Positions 1-12,339 of a DNA stretch of 64,000 nucleotides are shown piece by piece (position 1 is the first letter of the stretch; each line of letters begins with the position of its first letter). The DNA lies in assembly GCA_038363925.1 (NCBI GenBank), contig JAQQWL010000006.1:1654501-1718500 (forward strand), read 5' to 3'. Source of the stretch: Apiospora phragmitis (Eukaryota > Ascomycota > Sordariomycetes > Amphisphaeriales > Apiosporaceae). The notes beneath the pieces were generated by a model, which did no database searches, was not told where the DNA came from, and worked only from the letters and a program-made list of their open reading frames with translations. The position numbers were made by a program, and so were the translations under genes.

Positions 1-729
1 CCTGGTCAGCAATCGGACGAGGAGCTTCTACCTGACGAGCCGGCGAATGCAGCTCCAGCCTTCGCACCCAACGAGGCTGCCTTGGAACAGCTGATGTCCA
101 TGGGGTTCCCAAAGAACCGCTGCGAGAAGGCACTGCACGCCACTGGCAACACTGACCCGAATGCTGCGATGGAGTGGCTATTCGGTCATATGGAGGACCC
201 GGATATCGATGAGCCGCTTGTCCTTGCTGCGGCAGCTGGCAGTGGTGGTGCCGGAGCGGAGGTCGATCCGGAGAAAATGGAGCAGGTTTGTGCCATGGGA
301 TTCAGTGCACCACAGGCACGCAAAGCGCTACGTGAGACGGGTGGCAATGTTGAGCGAGCCATAGAGTGGATCTTCAACCATTTCGACGACCAAGGCGAGT
401 TCGGCGGAGACTCGGAAATGGCAGGTAGTGCACCAGCAGAGAAACAAGAGCCTGGAAGTGCAGACCTGCCAGCCAAATTCCAGCTGCAGAGTATTGTCTG
501 CCACAAGGGTACTAGTATCCATGCTGGGTAAGCTGAACCAACTATTCTGTCCCTTCTCGCATATACTAACGTATACAGACATTATGTTGCATTTATTCGC
601 AAGATCATCGACACCCAGGTCCCCAAGTGGGTTCTATTCAATGACGAGAAAGTCGTTGAGGCTGTTGATGCAGAGGAGATGAAGAAGACAGCTTATGTCT
701 ATTTCTTCAACCGTGCCCGCGTGGAGTAA
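1..729 (+). CDS. UBP14: Ubiquitin carboxyl-terminal hydrolase UBP14/USP5 family, C-terminal part
   Basis: Partial gene entering from the left, open from base 1. Exons are 1-527 and 579-729. The 51-bp intron 528-578 has GTAAG, a TACTAAC branch site at 564-570 and a CAG acceptor. Two UBA domains are visible at roughly fragment residues 28-65 and 89-128 ([12 protein letters not shown] and [12 protein letters not shown] cores). The exon junction makes HAGHYVAFIR, the USP histidine box with the catalytic His. The tail [14 protein letters not shown] is the usual USP end. Two UBA domains inside the catalytic fold are typical of UBP14/USP5, which disassembles unanchored polyubiquitin in the cytosol and feeds proteasomal degradation. 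The catalytic Cys box and zinc-finger UBP domain lie outside the window. Family call is firm; the exact orthologue is inferred. Confidence 0.88.
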
Positions 730-1351
730 GGCTGTGTTAGTTTAACACTTGTATTCGATATTTAGCTATGGAAAACTGATGTGACTGGACGTTGCATCAA
801 CGAGAGACGAGAGATGACAGATTAGCTGGGATACTGTTCACAGTGCCGGAACAACATGAAGATACCAGCCATGACGAAAAGAAATAGAATTCAATACGTC
901 ATGTTGCCATTGTTTTGACAAGCCGCAGCTGAAGAAAGCTTATGGTCTTTGACTATGCATCCCTTAGCGAATGTAAGCCGCAAATTCAAGCGTTGAAAGG
1001 AGGAAGAAACCAGAGCAGTGTGCGGCCTCAGGTGATTTTTAACTTGACTTCTCTGCCACAAAGGCTGCCCTTGCCTTACAGAGTACGCCTTTGAAGAACA
1101 ATGGCCCTCCCCCTGATGCATCAGGTTCCCTGTTTTAAAACAATGCCGAAGCTGAGGAAACACAAAGACTGACTTGACATTTTCAGAACCAAGGATCATG
1201 CATAAGTATAAGCTAACGCAGGGGCCTCAAGTCCTTATCCTTCAGAAACCTGCAGCTACATCGCGTTTGCTTGTGAAACCAGAGCAAACATTCTTGTAAA
1301 ACAAATACTCTTTGCTAAGTACCTGCGTGACCCCTGGTGTGGAAATGAGAA
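730..1351. other. Intergenic, no gene seen
   Basis: Presumed UBP14 terminator and promoter of the next gene. Open frames here are short and resemble nothing known. Confidence 0.5.
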
Positions 1352-2536
1352 ATGCCAGTAGGCACAGATACTTCCAGCCGGTCATCGATCGGCCCAAAGA
1401 CCCGATCAATTTTAGCATGGGCGGCAGGAGGGAGGCCGGCCCCGAAGAAGAGCAGCCATCGTCCCTCGACCTCGCTCGCTGGCAGAGAGGATCTAGATGC
1501 CGAGCCGAGCGGCCACCATTATAGGCACCGCCATCGCCATGCCAGCAGCGCCAACCACAAGCACTCATCGAGCAGTGGTGAACGGAAAAGCAGCAGCGGT
1601 CATAAGTCGCATTCTTCCTCCTCTCACCACCATCACCCTCGGCACTCGAGTAGCAGTCACCACAAGAGCAGCAGTAGTAGCAAGAGCAGCGGCAAACATC
1701 GCCCTGGCTATTATACTTCGTACTCAACTGCTCCTTCTGGTCCTCGTGATGCCAAGTCTACTTTTACTGCTGATGCTTCTTCTACAGAACCGCCCCCCGT
1801 TCCGTACCGGAGCAACTTTGTCCCTCCTTCAACGGCGCCAACGATAATCCCCGAGGAAGAAGATTACGGGCAGGAAATCATCGACACACGCTCCTCCGTT
1901 GGACCATGGCATAGTATCTCAGTCGCTGGGTTGGATCAAATCCAATACAACGCCTACCTCGCGGCTGCGAGTGAGAAGTACAAGGAGCCTCCCGGCGAGG
2001 CCGCGGAACCTGACCCTGCCCCCACCTATTACACTGACAAGTCGCGTGGCGATTACGGGTCCTCCTCCTTCTATTCTTCATCTATGGCGCCGCCTCCTCA
2101 GTATAAAAGTGGAGCCGACGTACCGTGGTTGGAAGACAGTGCCTACTATTCCGGGACCGGGTCCTTTGCCGCGACGAAGTTGTCTTCCTCGAAGTTGAAG
2201 CGGTCCCTTCCCGCGTACACCAGCCACGACTACGTCCAGCAGCAGCAGCAGCAGGAACAACCCGTCGTCTCCTACACGGCGGTCGAGCCCCAGCCGGCGT
2301 GCACGATGAACAGCGCGTACGCGACGATGCCCGGATATGACGAGGGCTATGATGACTCCGGATACGGCTACGAGGAGGGCCATTATGGTGCCGTTGGTAG
2401 CGGAAGCGGCGGCTATGGCGATGTGGTGGAGGAGAACGACCGGATGGCGTTCGAGTATGAGGAGGAGGGTGAGAGGCGGCGTGTGAGGGCCACTCGTGAG
2501 AGGACGGTGAAGAGACCGTCCAGGAGAATACACTAA
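1352..2536 (+). CDS. Low-complexity Ser/His/Tyr-rich hypothetical protein
   Basis: Intronless 394-residue frame from ATG 1352 to TAA 2536. Residues about 55-115 are a Ser/His/Lys-rich tract with His clusters. The middle holds acidic and Pro-rich stretches with PPPVPYRSNFVPP and a short motif SVGPWHSISVAGLDQIQYN. A Q7-like run lies near residue 298. The C-terminal 70 residues alternate Gly/Tyr/Asp (GYDEGYDDSGYGYEEG) and end in a basic tail. No signal peptide, membrane segment or catalytic domain is visible, so it is probably an intrinsically disordered intracellular protein. No function is assigned. A second frame (1312-1524) overlaps the N-terminus with less biased composition, so the true N-terminus could differ if an intron or frameshift lies near 1500. 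Confidence 0.6.
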   Translation: MPVGTDTSSRSSIGPKTRSILAWAAGGRPAPKKSSHRPSTSLAGREDLDAEPSGHHYRHRHRHASSANHKHSSSSGERKSSSGHKSHSSSSHHHHPRHSSSSHHKSSSSSKSSGKHRPGYYTSYSTAPSGPRDAKSTFTADASSTEPPPVPYRSNFVPPSTAPTIIPEEEDYGQEIIDTRSSVGPWHSISVAGLDQIQYNAYLAAASEKYKEPPGEAAEPDPAPTYYTDKSRGDYGSSSFYSSSMAPPPQYKSGADVPWLEDSAYYSGTGSFAATKLSSSKLKRSLPAYTSHDYVQQQQQQEQPVVSYTAVEPQPACTMNSAYATMPGYDEGYDDSGYGYEEGHYGAVGSGSGGYGDVVEENDRMAFEYEEEGERRRVRATRERTVKRPSRRIH

Positions 2537-3318
2537 GTCAAGACGTGGGAAGACTTGAGGTTTGGTGAGGGGGAGAGTGATAGGAAAGAAGCATAGTATA
2601 AACGATGATGATATATGTATATACACACATGTACATTACCCAAAACCGAGAAAAACCCAGAAAGTTTACCGTAACGTATGACTGTACTCGTTGTTCGTAA
2701 AGCTGGCTATTTCCTGCCGTGGAAGGTTGACCCACACCCCAGCAGCAGTAACCTCGCCGCCTGTCCACGTTGCAGTGCTGCGTGTCTCTACCATCTCCTT
2801 TCTCTTTGGGCTTGTCCTTTTGGGAATAAAGGTTGCTCGTTGAACAGTATTGTGTCATGGCCCAGTAGATAATAAACCATCCAGTTGAACCAAAGGTAAG
2901 AAAAACAAGGCATGTAAGAGTTGAAAGGTGGCATACAGGACAAAGCCATTGATCACATCGAAGAGGACAATGAATTGCGAGCAAGTAGTGATAAAAATGA
3001 AGTCTTGATTTTGTCTAAATCAGTAGTAGTTGTGGGTAGGGCGCTAGGCCACATGACGCTCGTAGCCGACCCTTTGCTCGTTCCAGTATGCCGAGTCGGG
3101 GGTATCAGGTTACCAAAACAGAAAAAGGAAAAGGAAAAAGTAAAGTAAATACACAAAGTTGCTCCCAAACAACCGTTGCAATGCAAAATCCCCAAACCAG
3201 ATTTTCCCAGAAATCATACTTTTCAATGAAGAGTGAGCCAAACATTTCTTACTTTTCATAGGGCAACGTTACCACACCGCAGTGATGCACCGAAAAGGAA
3301 AGAGAGGATCTGATCTGC
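2537..3318. other. Intergenic between convergent genes
   Basis: Shared 3' region of the 1352-2536 gene and the minus-strand wall-protein gene. It contains AT-rich stretches and purine runs near 3118-3148 but no supported gene. Confidence 0.5.
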
Positions 3319-6300
3319 TTAGAAAGCAGCGGCGAAGATGGCGCCGGTCAGCGCAAGGGCACCCATGAGGGTGGCCGCAGGGCGGAACAGGGACGAAGAG
3401 GCACCGGAGATGATGACAGGCGAGCCCGTCGGGCTGGCAGTGCCGTTGTTCTTGGGAGTCATGCCGATAGTAGGGTAGGCAGAGCCCGAGCCCGAACCAG
3501 AGCCCGAGCCAGATCCGGAACCAGAGCCCGAGCCTGAGCCAGAGCCAAAACCGGAACCTGAACCAGAGCCTGAACCAGAGCCGGAGCCGGAGCCGGAGCC
3601 GCAGGCCAGGGCCGGAGCAGCCAGCACCTGAGCCAGAGGTAGGAGAGGCAGTCCAGGTAGTGGTCCAGCTGGAGTAGGTAGCAGTAACAGTGCTGGGTAC
3701 ACCTCCGGCACCTCCACCAATGGAACCAGAGCCACCAGCACCGCCACCAACGTTGCCGCCGGCTCCAGCTCCTCCACCAATCGAGCCGGAGCCACCAGCG
3801 CCACCACCAACGTTACCACCTGCATCACCGCCGATAGATCCAGAGCCACCAGCGCCGCCACCAACGTTACCGCCAGCACCTGCGCCACCGCCGACGTTGC
3901 CACCTGCACCGCCACCGATGGAACCGGAACCGCCGGCACCTGCGCCACCAGTGGGAGAAGAACCCCAGGTAGTAGTCCAGCTAGAGGAAGTAGCTGTACC
4001 GGTGGGCACACCTCCAGCACCGCCGCCAACGTTACCGCCGGCTCCTCCACCGATAGAACCAGAGCCACCAGCACCTGCACCGGCACCAGGAGCACCAGGG
4101 CCGCTAGGAGCACCAGGAGTACCGGGACCACTGGGGCACCAGTAGGAGTAGGGGCACCGGGGCAGTAGTAGTAGTATCCTTACCACCGCCGACACCACCT
4201 CCGACATAACCGTTACCGCCGGCTCCTCCACCGATAGAGCCGGAACCACTCGCCGCCGACAGAGCCTCCGGCACCAGCACCAGCACCGGGAGCGGTAGGG
4301 GCACCAGCGCCACCAGTAGGAGCAGGGGTGTCGGGAGCGGTGGTGGTAGAAGTCTTGCCAGGGCCCGCATTAGCACCGCCCGAAGGAGCGGGAGCACCAG
4401 GAGCACCAGCACCGCCACTAGGAGCAGGGGCACCGGGGGCAGAAGCACCGGGAGCACCGGGAGCACCGGGGGCACCGGGTGCCTCAGTGGGGTAAGTGCC
4501 GCCAGGAGCAGTAGTAGTACCAGGACGGCCAATAGCATCGTTGGCTGAGGTGGTCTGGGTAGGGGCGGGGCCCTTGCTGCCAGCAGGGGGGGTAGTAGCA
4601 CCAGTAGAGCCTCCAGCACCGCCAGTAGCACCGGCACCACCGCCGACGCCGCCAGATGCGCCTCCGTGAGCGCCTCCGCCGACGTTTCCACCAGCACCAG
4701 CACCACCGTGGGCACCGCCGCCAGCGCTGCCACCGATCTCACCTAGAAAGATCCAATGTCAATTGCTTGTTACAGAACTCAAGGTTTTGGCAGCACGACC
4801 ACCAGAATAGACCGAGTGTGGAAGGAAGGGAAAAGGGGAGTGGAAGTGATGCTTACCTCCTGCACCCCCACCAACATTACCGCCAGCGCCTCCGCCAATT
4901 GAGCCAGAACCACCTGCACCGCCGTGAGCACCTCCGCCAATCTCACCACCAGCGCCACCGCCGATGGAGCCGCCAGCACCTGCACCACCACCGATGGAAC
5001 CGCCAGAACCTGCACCACCGCCGATGCTGCCTCCAGCGCCACCACCGACGCTGCCACCCGCACCGCCAGTAGCGGCAGGACCGCCACCAACAGCATCAGT
5101 CGCCGAGATGCCAGCAGGGACCGTAGCCGTCACCGTGACGCCGGGCGCGTTCTTGCAAGCGCCGTGGACGAAGGCGCCCAGGCCGGAGCCGAAGCTGGCG
5201 CTGATGCCGCCGAGCAGCTTGGCGAAGGCGTCGACGTGGACGTCGGCCGAGTGCGCGCCGATGCCGATGTGGAGGTCGCCCGAGATGCCGCCGATGGCCT
5301 TGAAGAAGCCGTCGGCCTGCGCCTGGAGGCCGGTGAGGACGTCGACCATCAGGTCGCAGCCGCCGAGCCCGGCGATGATGTCCTTCTTGCCCTGCAGGCT
5401 GGCGATGAGGCCGCCGCAGGTCAGCTGGAAGGGGGCCATGTGGGCCTGCAGGCTGATGATGTCCATGAGGTTGAGCTGGCCGGCGGCCTGGCAGGAGGCG
5501 GAGGACTTCTTGAGCTCCGCGACAAAGTCGGCAAAGGCGGACAGGGTGGCTTGGAGGTCCACGCTGGCTCCGGCCTTGAGGCCACCGATGGCGCTGCCGC
5601 ACGCCTTGGCCTTGCCGTCGAGGTTGCCGATGAGACCGGCGACGATACCGACGGCGCCCGAGAGGTTGCCGCCAACACCACCGCCAATACCACCGCCGAG
5701 GCCAAGACCGCCACCAAGACCGCCACCAAGACCGCCACCAAGAAGGCCGCCGGCTCCGCCGCCAACAGATCCGTTGCCGCCAGCGCCAGCTCCACCCCTG
5801 ATATCACCACCAGCGCCACCGCCAATTGCGCCGCCGACGTTGCCGCCGATACCGCCTCCGATCTGACCGCTGGCGCCACCTCCAAGATGGTCACCGATAT
5901 TACCTCCTGCACCTGCACTTACACCGGCGCCGGCACCACCCTCCACATCGCCACCAGCGCCGCCTCCAATCTGGCCGCCGAGACCGCCTCCAAGGTGGCC
6001 ACCAACGTCACCACCAGCACCGGCACCGGCGCCACCTCCAACTTGGCCGCCAGCACCACCGCCGACGTTTCTACTGGCACCACCGCCAATTTGACCGTCG
6101 AGGCTGCCTCCGAGGTGGCCGCCAACGTCACCACCGGCACCGACACCTGCACCTGCACCAGCACCGGCTCCTCCCTTTACATCACCGCCAGCGCCGCCGC
6201 CGACGGAGCCACTGGCACCATCTCCGACTTGTCCACCAGCCCCGCCGCCGATGCTGCCACTGAGGCCGCCGCCGACTTGGCCGCCGGCACCGACATCGCC

Positions 6301-6403
6301 ACCTGCACTACCGCCGAGGGGGGTAAGTGCGCTTCTGGTAAAGCGTGTGGGCGTTGCTGCTGAGAGCGAGGGAGAGGAGAGCAAGCTGAGTGTTGGGCTT
6401 CAT
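3319..6403 (-). CDS. Glycine-rich GPI-anchored cell-wall protein with HsbA-like core (frameshifted in this sequence)
   Basis: Start ATG at 6403 gives the signal peptide [20 protein letters not shown] and a QKR processing site. A frameshift at the G6 run 6318-6323 follows; one base fewer continues straight into the Gly-rich frame. Many GGGAGG-type repeats surround a cysteine-containing helical core at about 5140-5680 that resembles the hydrophobic-surface-binding HsbA fold (resemblance only). An intron at 4743-4856 (GTAAGC..TAG) joins a second Gly/Pro/Thr-rich exon. The frame changes again near 4250, 4170 and 3630. The last frame holds a Gly-Ser run, [19 protein letters not shown] and a hydrophobic end [17 protein letters not shown], a typical GPI-attachment signal. 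It is likely an extracellular wall protein. It is either miscalled in low-complexity GC-rich sequence or a decayed gene. Confidence 0.65.
4743..4856 (-). other. Intron of the glycine-rich wall-protein gene
   Basis: On the minus strand, GTAAGC donor at 4856 and TAG acceptor at 4743. Splicing restores a Gly codon and the Gly-rich frame, whereas the unspliced frame reads into unrelated residues and stops at 4759. Confidence 0.75.
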
Positions 6404-9400
6404 CTTGAAAGAATAGACTGTGTTTGTGTGTTGTGTGTGGTAGTGGGAATACTAGCAAAAGCTCCGAAAGATGTGGAGCAATAGACTTTGTCGAGAGACT
6501 TGTCGTGAGAACGTAGCTGACGCGGTCAGAGAATTAGGTGTAAGTAAAACGAATGAGTTTGCTAGTGAGTATGTGTGTGTTGTGTATGTCTATTTTGAAA
6601 ACAATAAACAATAGTGTAATTCAGCAGGAAGCGAGTGTCTGAATACTGAATAGTAAGAGATGGGAATAATGAGAGAAAACGACGGAAGGAAGTGTGTTGA
6701 ATAGTTAGGTGAAGAGATTTACTTTCTTGACATGAGGTTCGCACCATGGCATCTCTTATACATATTGTTTAGCTTACCCAGCTGGGTGGTCTGCAGGCGC
6801 GTCGAGATGCTGCGGATGGAGCCCGAGCTGGCAGCTGGAAGTGCCGGTGCGTGCGTGGGAAAGGAGGTCTTCTTCCTCGTGTTCTGCTATTGCCTCTCGA
6901 TATGTTCGAAACACTAGCGGAGGCTCCATGCTGCAGGTGATAGATGGACGAGGCTAACTGCATCTCGCTCATGCTCCGGGGCCGGGTCCAGCATGGGTCT
7001 GCACATCGATCTGTGAAGATCTCCCGTCGTGGCACGCATTGCCCTTTCCATCCACCGTCTGCCCACTCTGGGTCCCACATGATGGGCTTGACGTGCTCCG
7101 GGATCAGGGCCCCGTACATACACGATCCAGGGCCAGGGGACCTAGGGAGGTCCATATGGAGAAACCAAGATTCACCTTCGCCAGCACGGGTTTCCTGCGA
7201 GATGCACCCCCTGGCCGTCGCAGATCGCAGGTGACAGCAAAGTCGGCCACCGCCCTAGCAGTAGTGCCAAACCCCTGGTGCCATGTTGCCAGCTGGGCAG
7301 AGAGCAGACAGTAGATTGCCTCTCTCCCCAACATCTGCATGAGGTGACGCCGCTAGTTGGTTTCCTAGGGCTAGTCGGAATTGGGATAGAGTGTGCATCG
7401 GGCCCCCTGAAGTGGTTGTGGAGTTGAGAGGCAGCCGAGCTAGAGCAAAAGCAAAACACCAGCGGCCAATCACCAGCTCTTGTGTCAGCTTGATTGGGCA
7501 AGTTCCTTTTGTTCGAGGGCTGAGCTTTAATCCGACTGTTTCGAAACCACTGCAAATCGAGGTCCTCCCCCATTCTGCCATTGATCGCAATCTCTCCGGG
7601 GTGGGGACCAGGAGCGTGGCCATCCCCACATCGCTCATATAGTAGTTACGCAGACTACCATATTATTTCAGGCCGGTCTCGACGAGTCGGGCTCTAGACT
7701 CACGGTGGACATTACGAACAGGTCCCTAACTCCAATGTGCCGGCTGGAACTGGCATAGCCTGACGGTGTTTGCAATATCATGGTGCATAGCGTGGCTGGA
7801 CAGAATGGTTCGATATTGCATTTCAGGACGCCAGCGAGCTCACGTGCGGCGCCTATGCTGAGAGCGGCTAAACAGCTGAACCTGCTCGTCCGACAGGTAA
7901 ATGAAAGAAGAAATTCGATCAATCAATCCATTAATCGGCGTTCGGACCCGGCATAATCGGCATTGGTCATCCAGCCTCATTTGTCTACACCGCCACCATA
8001 GATGCGCCGCATATATCACCACTGCCAATGCATTTCACAAGCCACCGCGTTGACTGCCGCCACGTCGAGTTGATGCACGACATGGACACTTCTACTTTCT
8101 GTGGACTTGACTTTTCATCTATTTTCCCGCGCGCGGGATGCCGCGGGAGTGCAAATCGTTCTCAATCACTTTGTCTGCCTCCCGTGCGATCGACTAGCTC
8201 GTCACTGGCCGTGATATCCGGGATGGCCGATGTGGGTCCAGCCTTCACGGGGGGGACTAATAAGGCGCTCTTCGTATGACGGCAAAACCACGGGACATGC
8301 GTGGCATCTCACAATCACGCCGCGGTGCGGCATCAGCTTACCTGCATGGCTTTCTAAACTACAAAACGCATGCATGAGGCCGAGTGGGAAAACGATGGTG
8401 ATCTGGCGAGGGCGCAGCTTAATATGGGAATCACAACGTAGGAGCCTCCATCGAGGCCATACGGGTAGGCGCGCTGTGATTAGCCAGTGCTACCGTCCTC
8501 GCTAGCGTCTACTGGCTCAGCGAAACCAGCATTCAATACCTACCACATCCAGACATCGTCGGCTTCCTTCTCCACCTCGGCCTTCTTCTAGAACTAGACG
8601 GCATCCGCGTCTTTTACCAGGACTCGGCAATGGCACCGGGTGAGCGCTCTGAGAACATCACTAGTCGGAACTAGACAAAAATAGTAGCATAAGTTATTGA
8701 CTCACTGTTATCTCCGGTTGGAGAAACGCAAGCAAACACAAACAATGGGGCCAAGACGGCGAGGTATTCGAGCTGCAATTTGGAAGGAAGTGAATGTGGG
8801 ACTGGAGGATGGTGTAGAACTTCCTCGAAGGCTTGGTGGTCTAAGTACATAGAGACCCCCGAATGCCTGTCGTTTTCGGAAGGCAATGAGCGAATAGGCA
8901 AGCGTCGACTTCTCCTTCACGTATAAACACTCGCATGTTGTACGATATGATGATGGAACAGACGAAACTAAGACAGCCTTTTGTCTCACATATGACTAAA
9001 TGTTTGCCTCGGAGAACTGGCGTAAACTGCATAGTCCCATCAGGAAGAGTCAGTGAAAATACGCTGATGCTGATTTACTAAATTCTGAACACGTATTGCC
9101 CTAAGTCTAAAATCGGTCGGTGTTGCCAGTTCTTGTATTTCACAGGGGATGATTTAGATTTCTCTGATTTCCCGGTTTGCCTATCGAGTTGCCGAACGGC
9201 AACTACCTGGCCAACTATACCTCAATCTATCAACTACATTTTGCTTGGTACGGACAAACGTTCATCAACACTCGGTCTTTGATATATATATGTCATGATC
9301 TGTTTGCTAATACTCACCAACAGAAGCGCATTCACCAGTCTTACTTCCCTAAGTGATATTCTTCTAACAGGACCGAAGACGAGATGGATTTACAACACGA

Positions 9401-10624
9401 GCATAACCGTAAGTGGGGTTGGTTCATCATGCACAGATAAAGCCACATACTGCCCAACGATACCTGGTGATAATGAACACACCTGGCTGTCAGGCATGGG
9501 AGATGGTTAAATACCTGATTTCGGATGTTGTTCCGTAAGGTTAGAACACTACTGAGCCTGTATCGACCGTGGCATCATACGCTAGGCTACGAAGTATTAG
9601 AAGCCGGCGTCTTCCAGAACACTAGTATCAGTTCCGCATGGATACCTAAATAGAAAGCTTCATAAGCCTCTAATGATATTAGTCGCTTCCTTTCGTTTTA
9701 TCCTTTTCCGGTGGTAGTTTAAGTGTTTATTTTAGCGTTTAGTACACCTCTCACTGACCTTGAGCAAGTTTAGACGATCAGTACCCAATCAGAAGCTCAG
9801 GGGTAACTGATTCTAGCACGGTCCGCTCGGACCCTTTCCGGCCACAGTGGCTTAAGTGGCAGTGCAAGCCCCCATGTGCTCCCCCCTTTTCCCTCGCGGC
9901 AAGATTGAAAGGACCTACATAACGTATCGATTATACACAACATTTGAATCTGAGATATTGCACCTGGTGCCGAATTAACGATTCCCGGTGAGGTAAACAG
10001 AATAAAGGGTGTATGAGTTTATGGTTAACTGGTGCACAGCATCTTACTCGATATCGCTGATGTATTGCTGATGTATCGCTGATGCCGAAGTCAACAGCAG
10101 TGCGACTCCAAAGCAGAGTCGTACTCGGTTTAGGGAACGCAAAGCAGCATTGAAAGCTTCAGAGTTGGCTGCTTCAAGTCATGGAGAGGTCAGTAGACCT
10201 GGCAAGGGTCTGCACAGACTCTCGCGGTAGACTCGAATTACACGCTACGGGGACAGCAGCGAGAGGATAATTACAGTTCTGCTTTTGGTTCTGATGAGGC
10301 GGAACGTTTTAGCATCCTACATGATTCCTGCCATCCGTCTGCCATCCTTCCACTTCTTTTGAACTCTCGAGTTTGTTGTTCGTAATAGCAAGTGCGAAAC
10401 CCTATTTCTCTATAAAACTACCATTCCCTGGTTCAACAGGGAGATGAGCATAATAAGTGTCTGACCTTTGAGTGTTACATGGCGGAGTCGTCATTTACGT
10501 AGGATATAGGATACCTAGGACTGTTCCTTCTGTGTCTCTCATTGATAAACACACATGATATCTTCAATCTCTTACCTTTATTGAGTCTGTAATCAACATG
10601 ACTAATACAACTGGCCGACTGTGT
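6404..10624. other. 4.2 kb GC-normal stretch without a supported gene
   Basis: Frames here are under about 135 residues and show no recognisable domain. Small features seen: a GT-rich stretch near 6575, a GC-rich palindromic run near 8130, and a short tandem of TGATGTAT-type units near 10055-10085. It is not RIP-biased like the AT blocks. It may hold regulatory sequence, non-coding RNA or old decayed genes. Confidence 0.45.
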
Positions 10625-10948
10625 CTACCAAGGCTGTACCTCGCCCTTATAGGTTATGAACTTCCCTCCATGAGTCTCCTTGGTCGCCTCTGCGATTACC
10701 CGCACCATCCCATCACAAGACTCGTCCGGCTCGTCAGGCGCTCGAGGAAGTCCGAGAAGCCCGACTGCCCGGTGGCCCATGTCGGTGTCAGGGAAGCCAG
10801 GATCTGCCACGGAAGCGATGAAGGACTCTTCCTCGGCATTCATTCCTTTCGTATACCAGTGCACCATGGTCTTGGATAGTGCATAGACGCCATTGAGAAT
10901 AGGGGGTTGCTGCCTGTTAGTCGATATCTCAGTCAGCTGTTTCATCAA
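10625..10948 (-). pseudogene. C-terminal fragment of a short-chain dehydrogenase/reductase
   Basis: The frame reads YALSKTMVHWYTKGMNAEE, then VADPGF, TDMGHRA, ESCDGMVRVI and ends GGKFITYKGEVQPW. This is the C-terminal half of the fungal SDR group that includes norsolorinic acid ketoreductase-like enzymes. The catalytic YxxxK is present (Y-A-L-S-K) and a PGF/TDMG loop follows. The N-terminal Rossmann half with TGxxxGIG is not found upstream. A possible acceptor (CTAACAG) sits just before the conserved part, so the residue is probably the last exon of a former intron-containing gene. Best read as a truncated relic; function is not expected. Confidence 0.6.
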
Positions 10949-12339
10949 AGCCCTTCGTCTGTTATGTAAATGCTTACTGCTCCTGGTTAGTATATATACT
11001 TGCCCGTAAAGAATGGAAATCTACCTCAAGAGACCCTGCGCTTGAACCCATGCTCACCCACTTCGGGGCGGGGGACTTCCGCAGCAGTGGCAGCACGGCC
11101 TGACAAGAAAGCGCTGGACGAGACCTTTTCCCAGCCCCCTGCTGGCACCGGTAATCAGAACAATCGCGTGTGCCATTTTCCCGGCTCTAAGCGGAAAGAA
11201 GTGATTTGAATACAGAACGAGAATGCTTCTATCCCTTTGATCGGCTTTTGGCTTCCCTATGATTGTTATATGGGGCTTAAGCCTCGGGACCTTTACGACT
11301 ACCCTGTTTGAGCTTTCTCATTCACCCCTCCCGTGTAAACCCACCTATTACGTAACGCAAAGTAAGGGGCATATGTAAGGGGGTGCTTACGCGCTGCTCT
11401 AGGCCTTTAATGTAACGCGATTGATTGTGTTTGAATCGGTTCGTTATGCTTATCTGCTGGTTCGCAATCAGCTGTTTTGTAATCAATCACCCAATGTTGG
11501 GAACCAACATGCATAATAGAGCTAACTTAATCGGACGACATCTGCGCTGCCAAGGTTCTGCTGCAGGTACCACTGAAGAAGGAACCGGCGCGAATTTCTG
11601 TAATGCCGTGGAAGTCTCTTATCGCCATTAGCAATACCATCGGCAACTTCTTCGATGTATTGAATCCTGGATTACTGCTGCCCGGGCTACCGGCTATCGA
11701 TCATCACTCATCTTGTGGAATCTCAGATTATGATGAGTAATGGCTAGTGGAAGTAGTTTGGCCGGTGATTCTCCAGGTATACATGCATCCATTCATCACC
11801 AGTCATTTGATCAGATGCTACCCAGAGCGTAGTACCTACCCTCCTTGAACTAATCTGAATAGTACCTAAGTGCCTACAATCTGAATCGTAAACACCCAAC
11901 CCAGATCGCCCGCAAGTACTCCATCCCAAACACATCTTCTTCTACGTTATCTTTACTAGACCCTCTCTTAGCAGCCGAGGGCGAAGACATGGGTGTAAAC
12001 AAAGGCCATACTTTTAGTGAGCGTTTATAATTGTTCTATTATTTTAAGGTTACTAATAAATATCGGGATGAGATATGGTGTTAGCGAGAGCTATATAGCG
12101 AGCCAAAGAAAAGGTTTGGGGGTCTCGAACCTAAAAGAGGCAATTCGAACTCTTAGTATGAGATATCGGCGTGGGCCGGCTGTGTAAGAGTGGACGAGAC
12201 AGTAATGGAAGTAGCTGCGACTTCAGGTAGGGTCTCCATCCGTAAAGGCTCTGTCCCGTCACAAGAAAGGAAATGTGCCCCAAGCGTCGAAACGTAGGAT
12301 CCAACATGGGTCATTCCTTTAAGCCTACAGGGCCAGATG
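10949..12339. other. Intergenic, no gene seen
   Basis: GC-normal, with frames under 70 residues. No SDR N-terminal half, tRNA or transposon terminus recognised. 12,000-12,150 is locally AT-rich. Confidence 0.45.

Noticed and set aside
4924..6363. 479-residue plus-strand frame
   Set aside because: Antisense shadow of the glycine-rich gene; Ala/Thr composition is the complement of the GGX repeats, and the minus strand has signal peptide, intron and GPI signal.
12121..12145. GGTCTCGAACC box-B-like sequence
   Set aside because: No box A at the right distance on either strand and no cloverleaf could be drawn.
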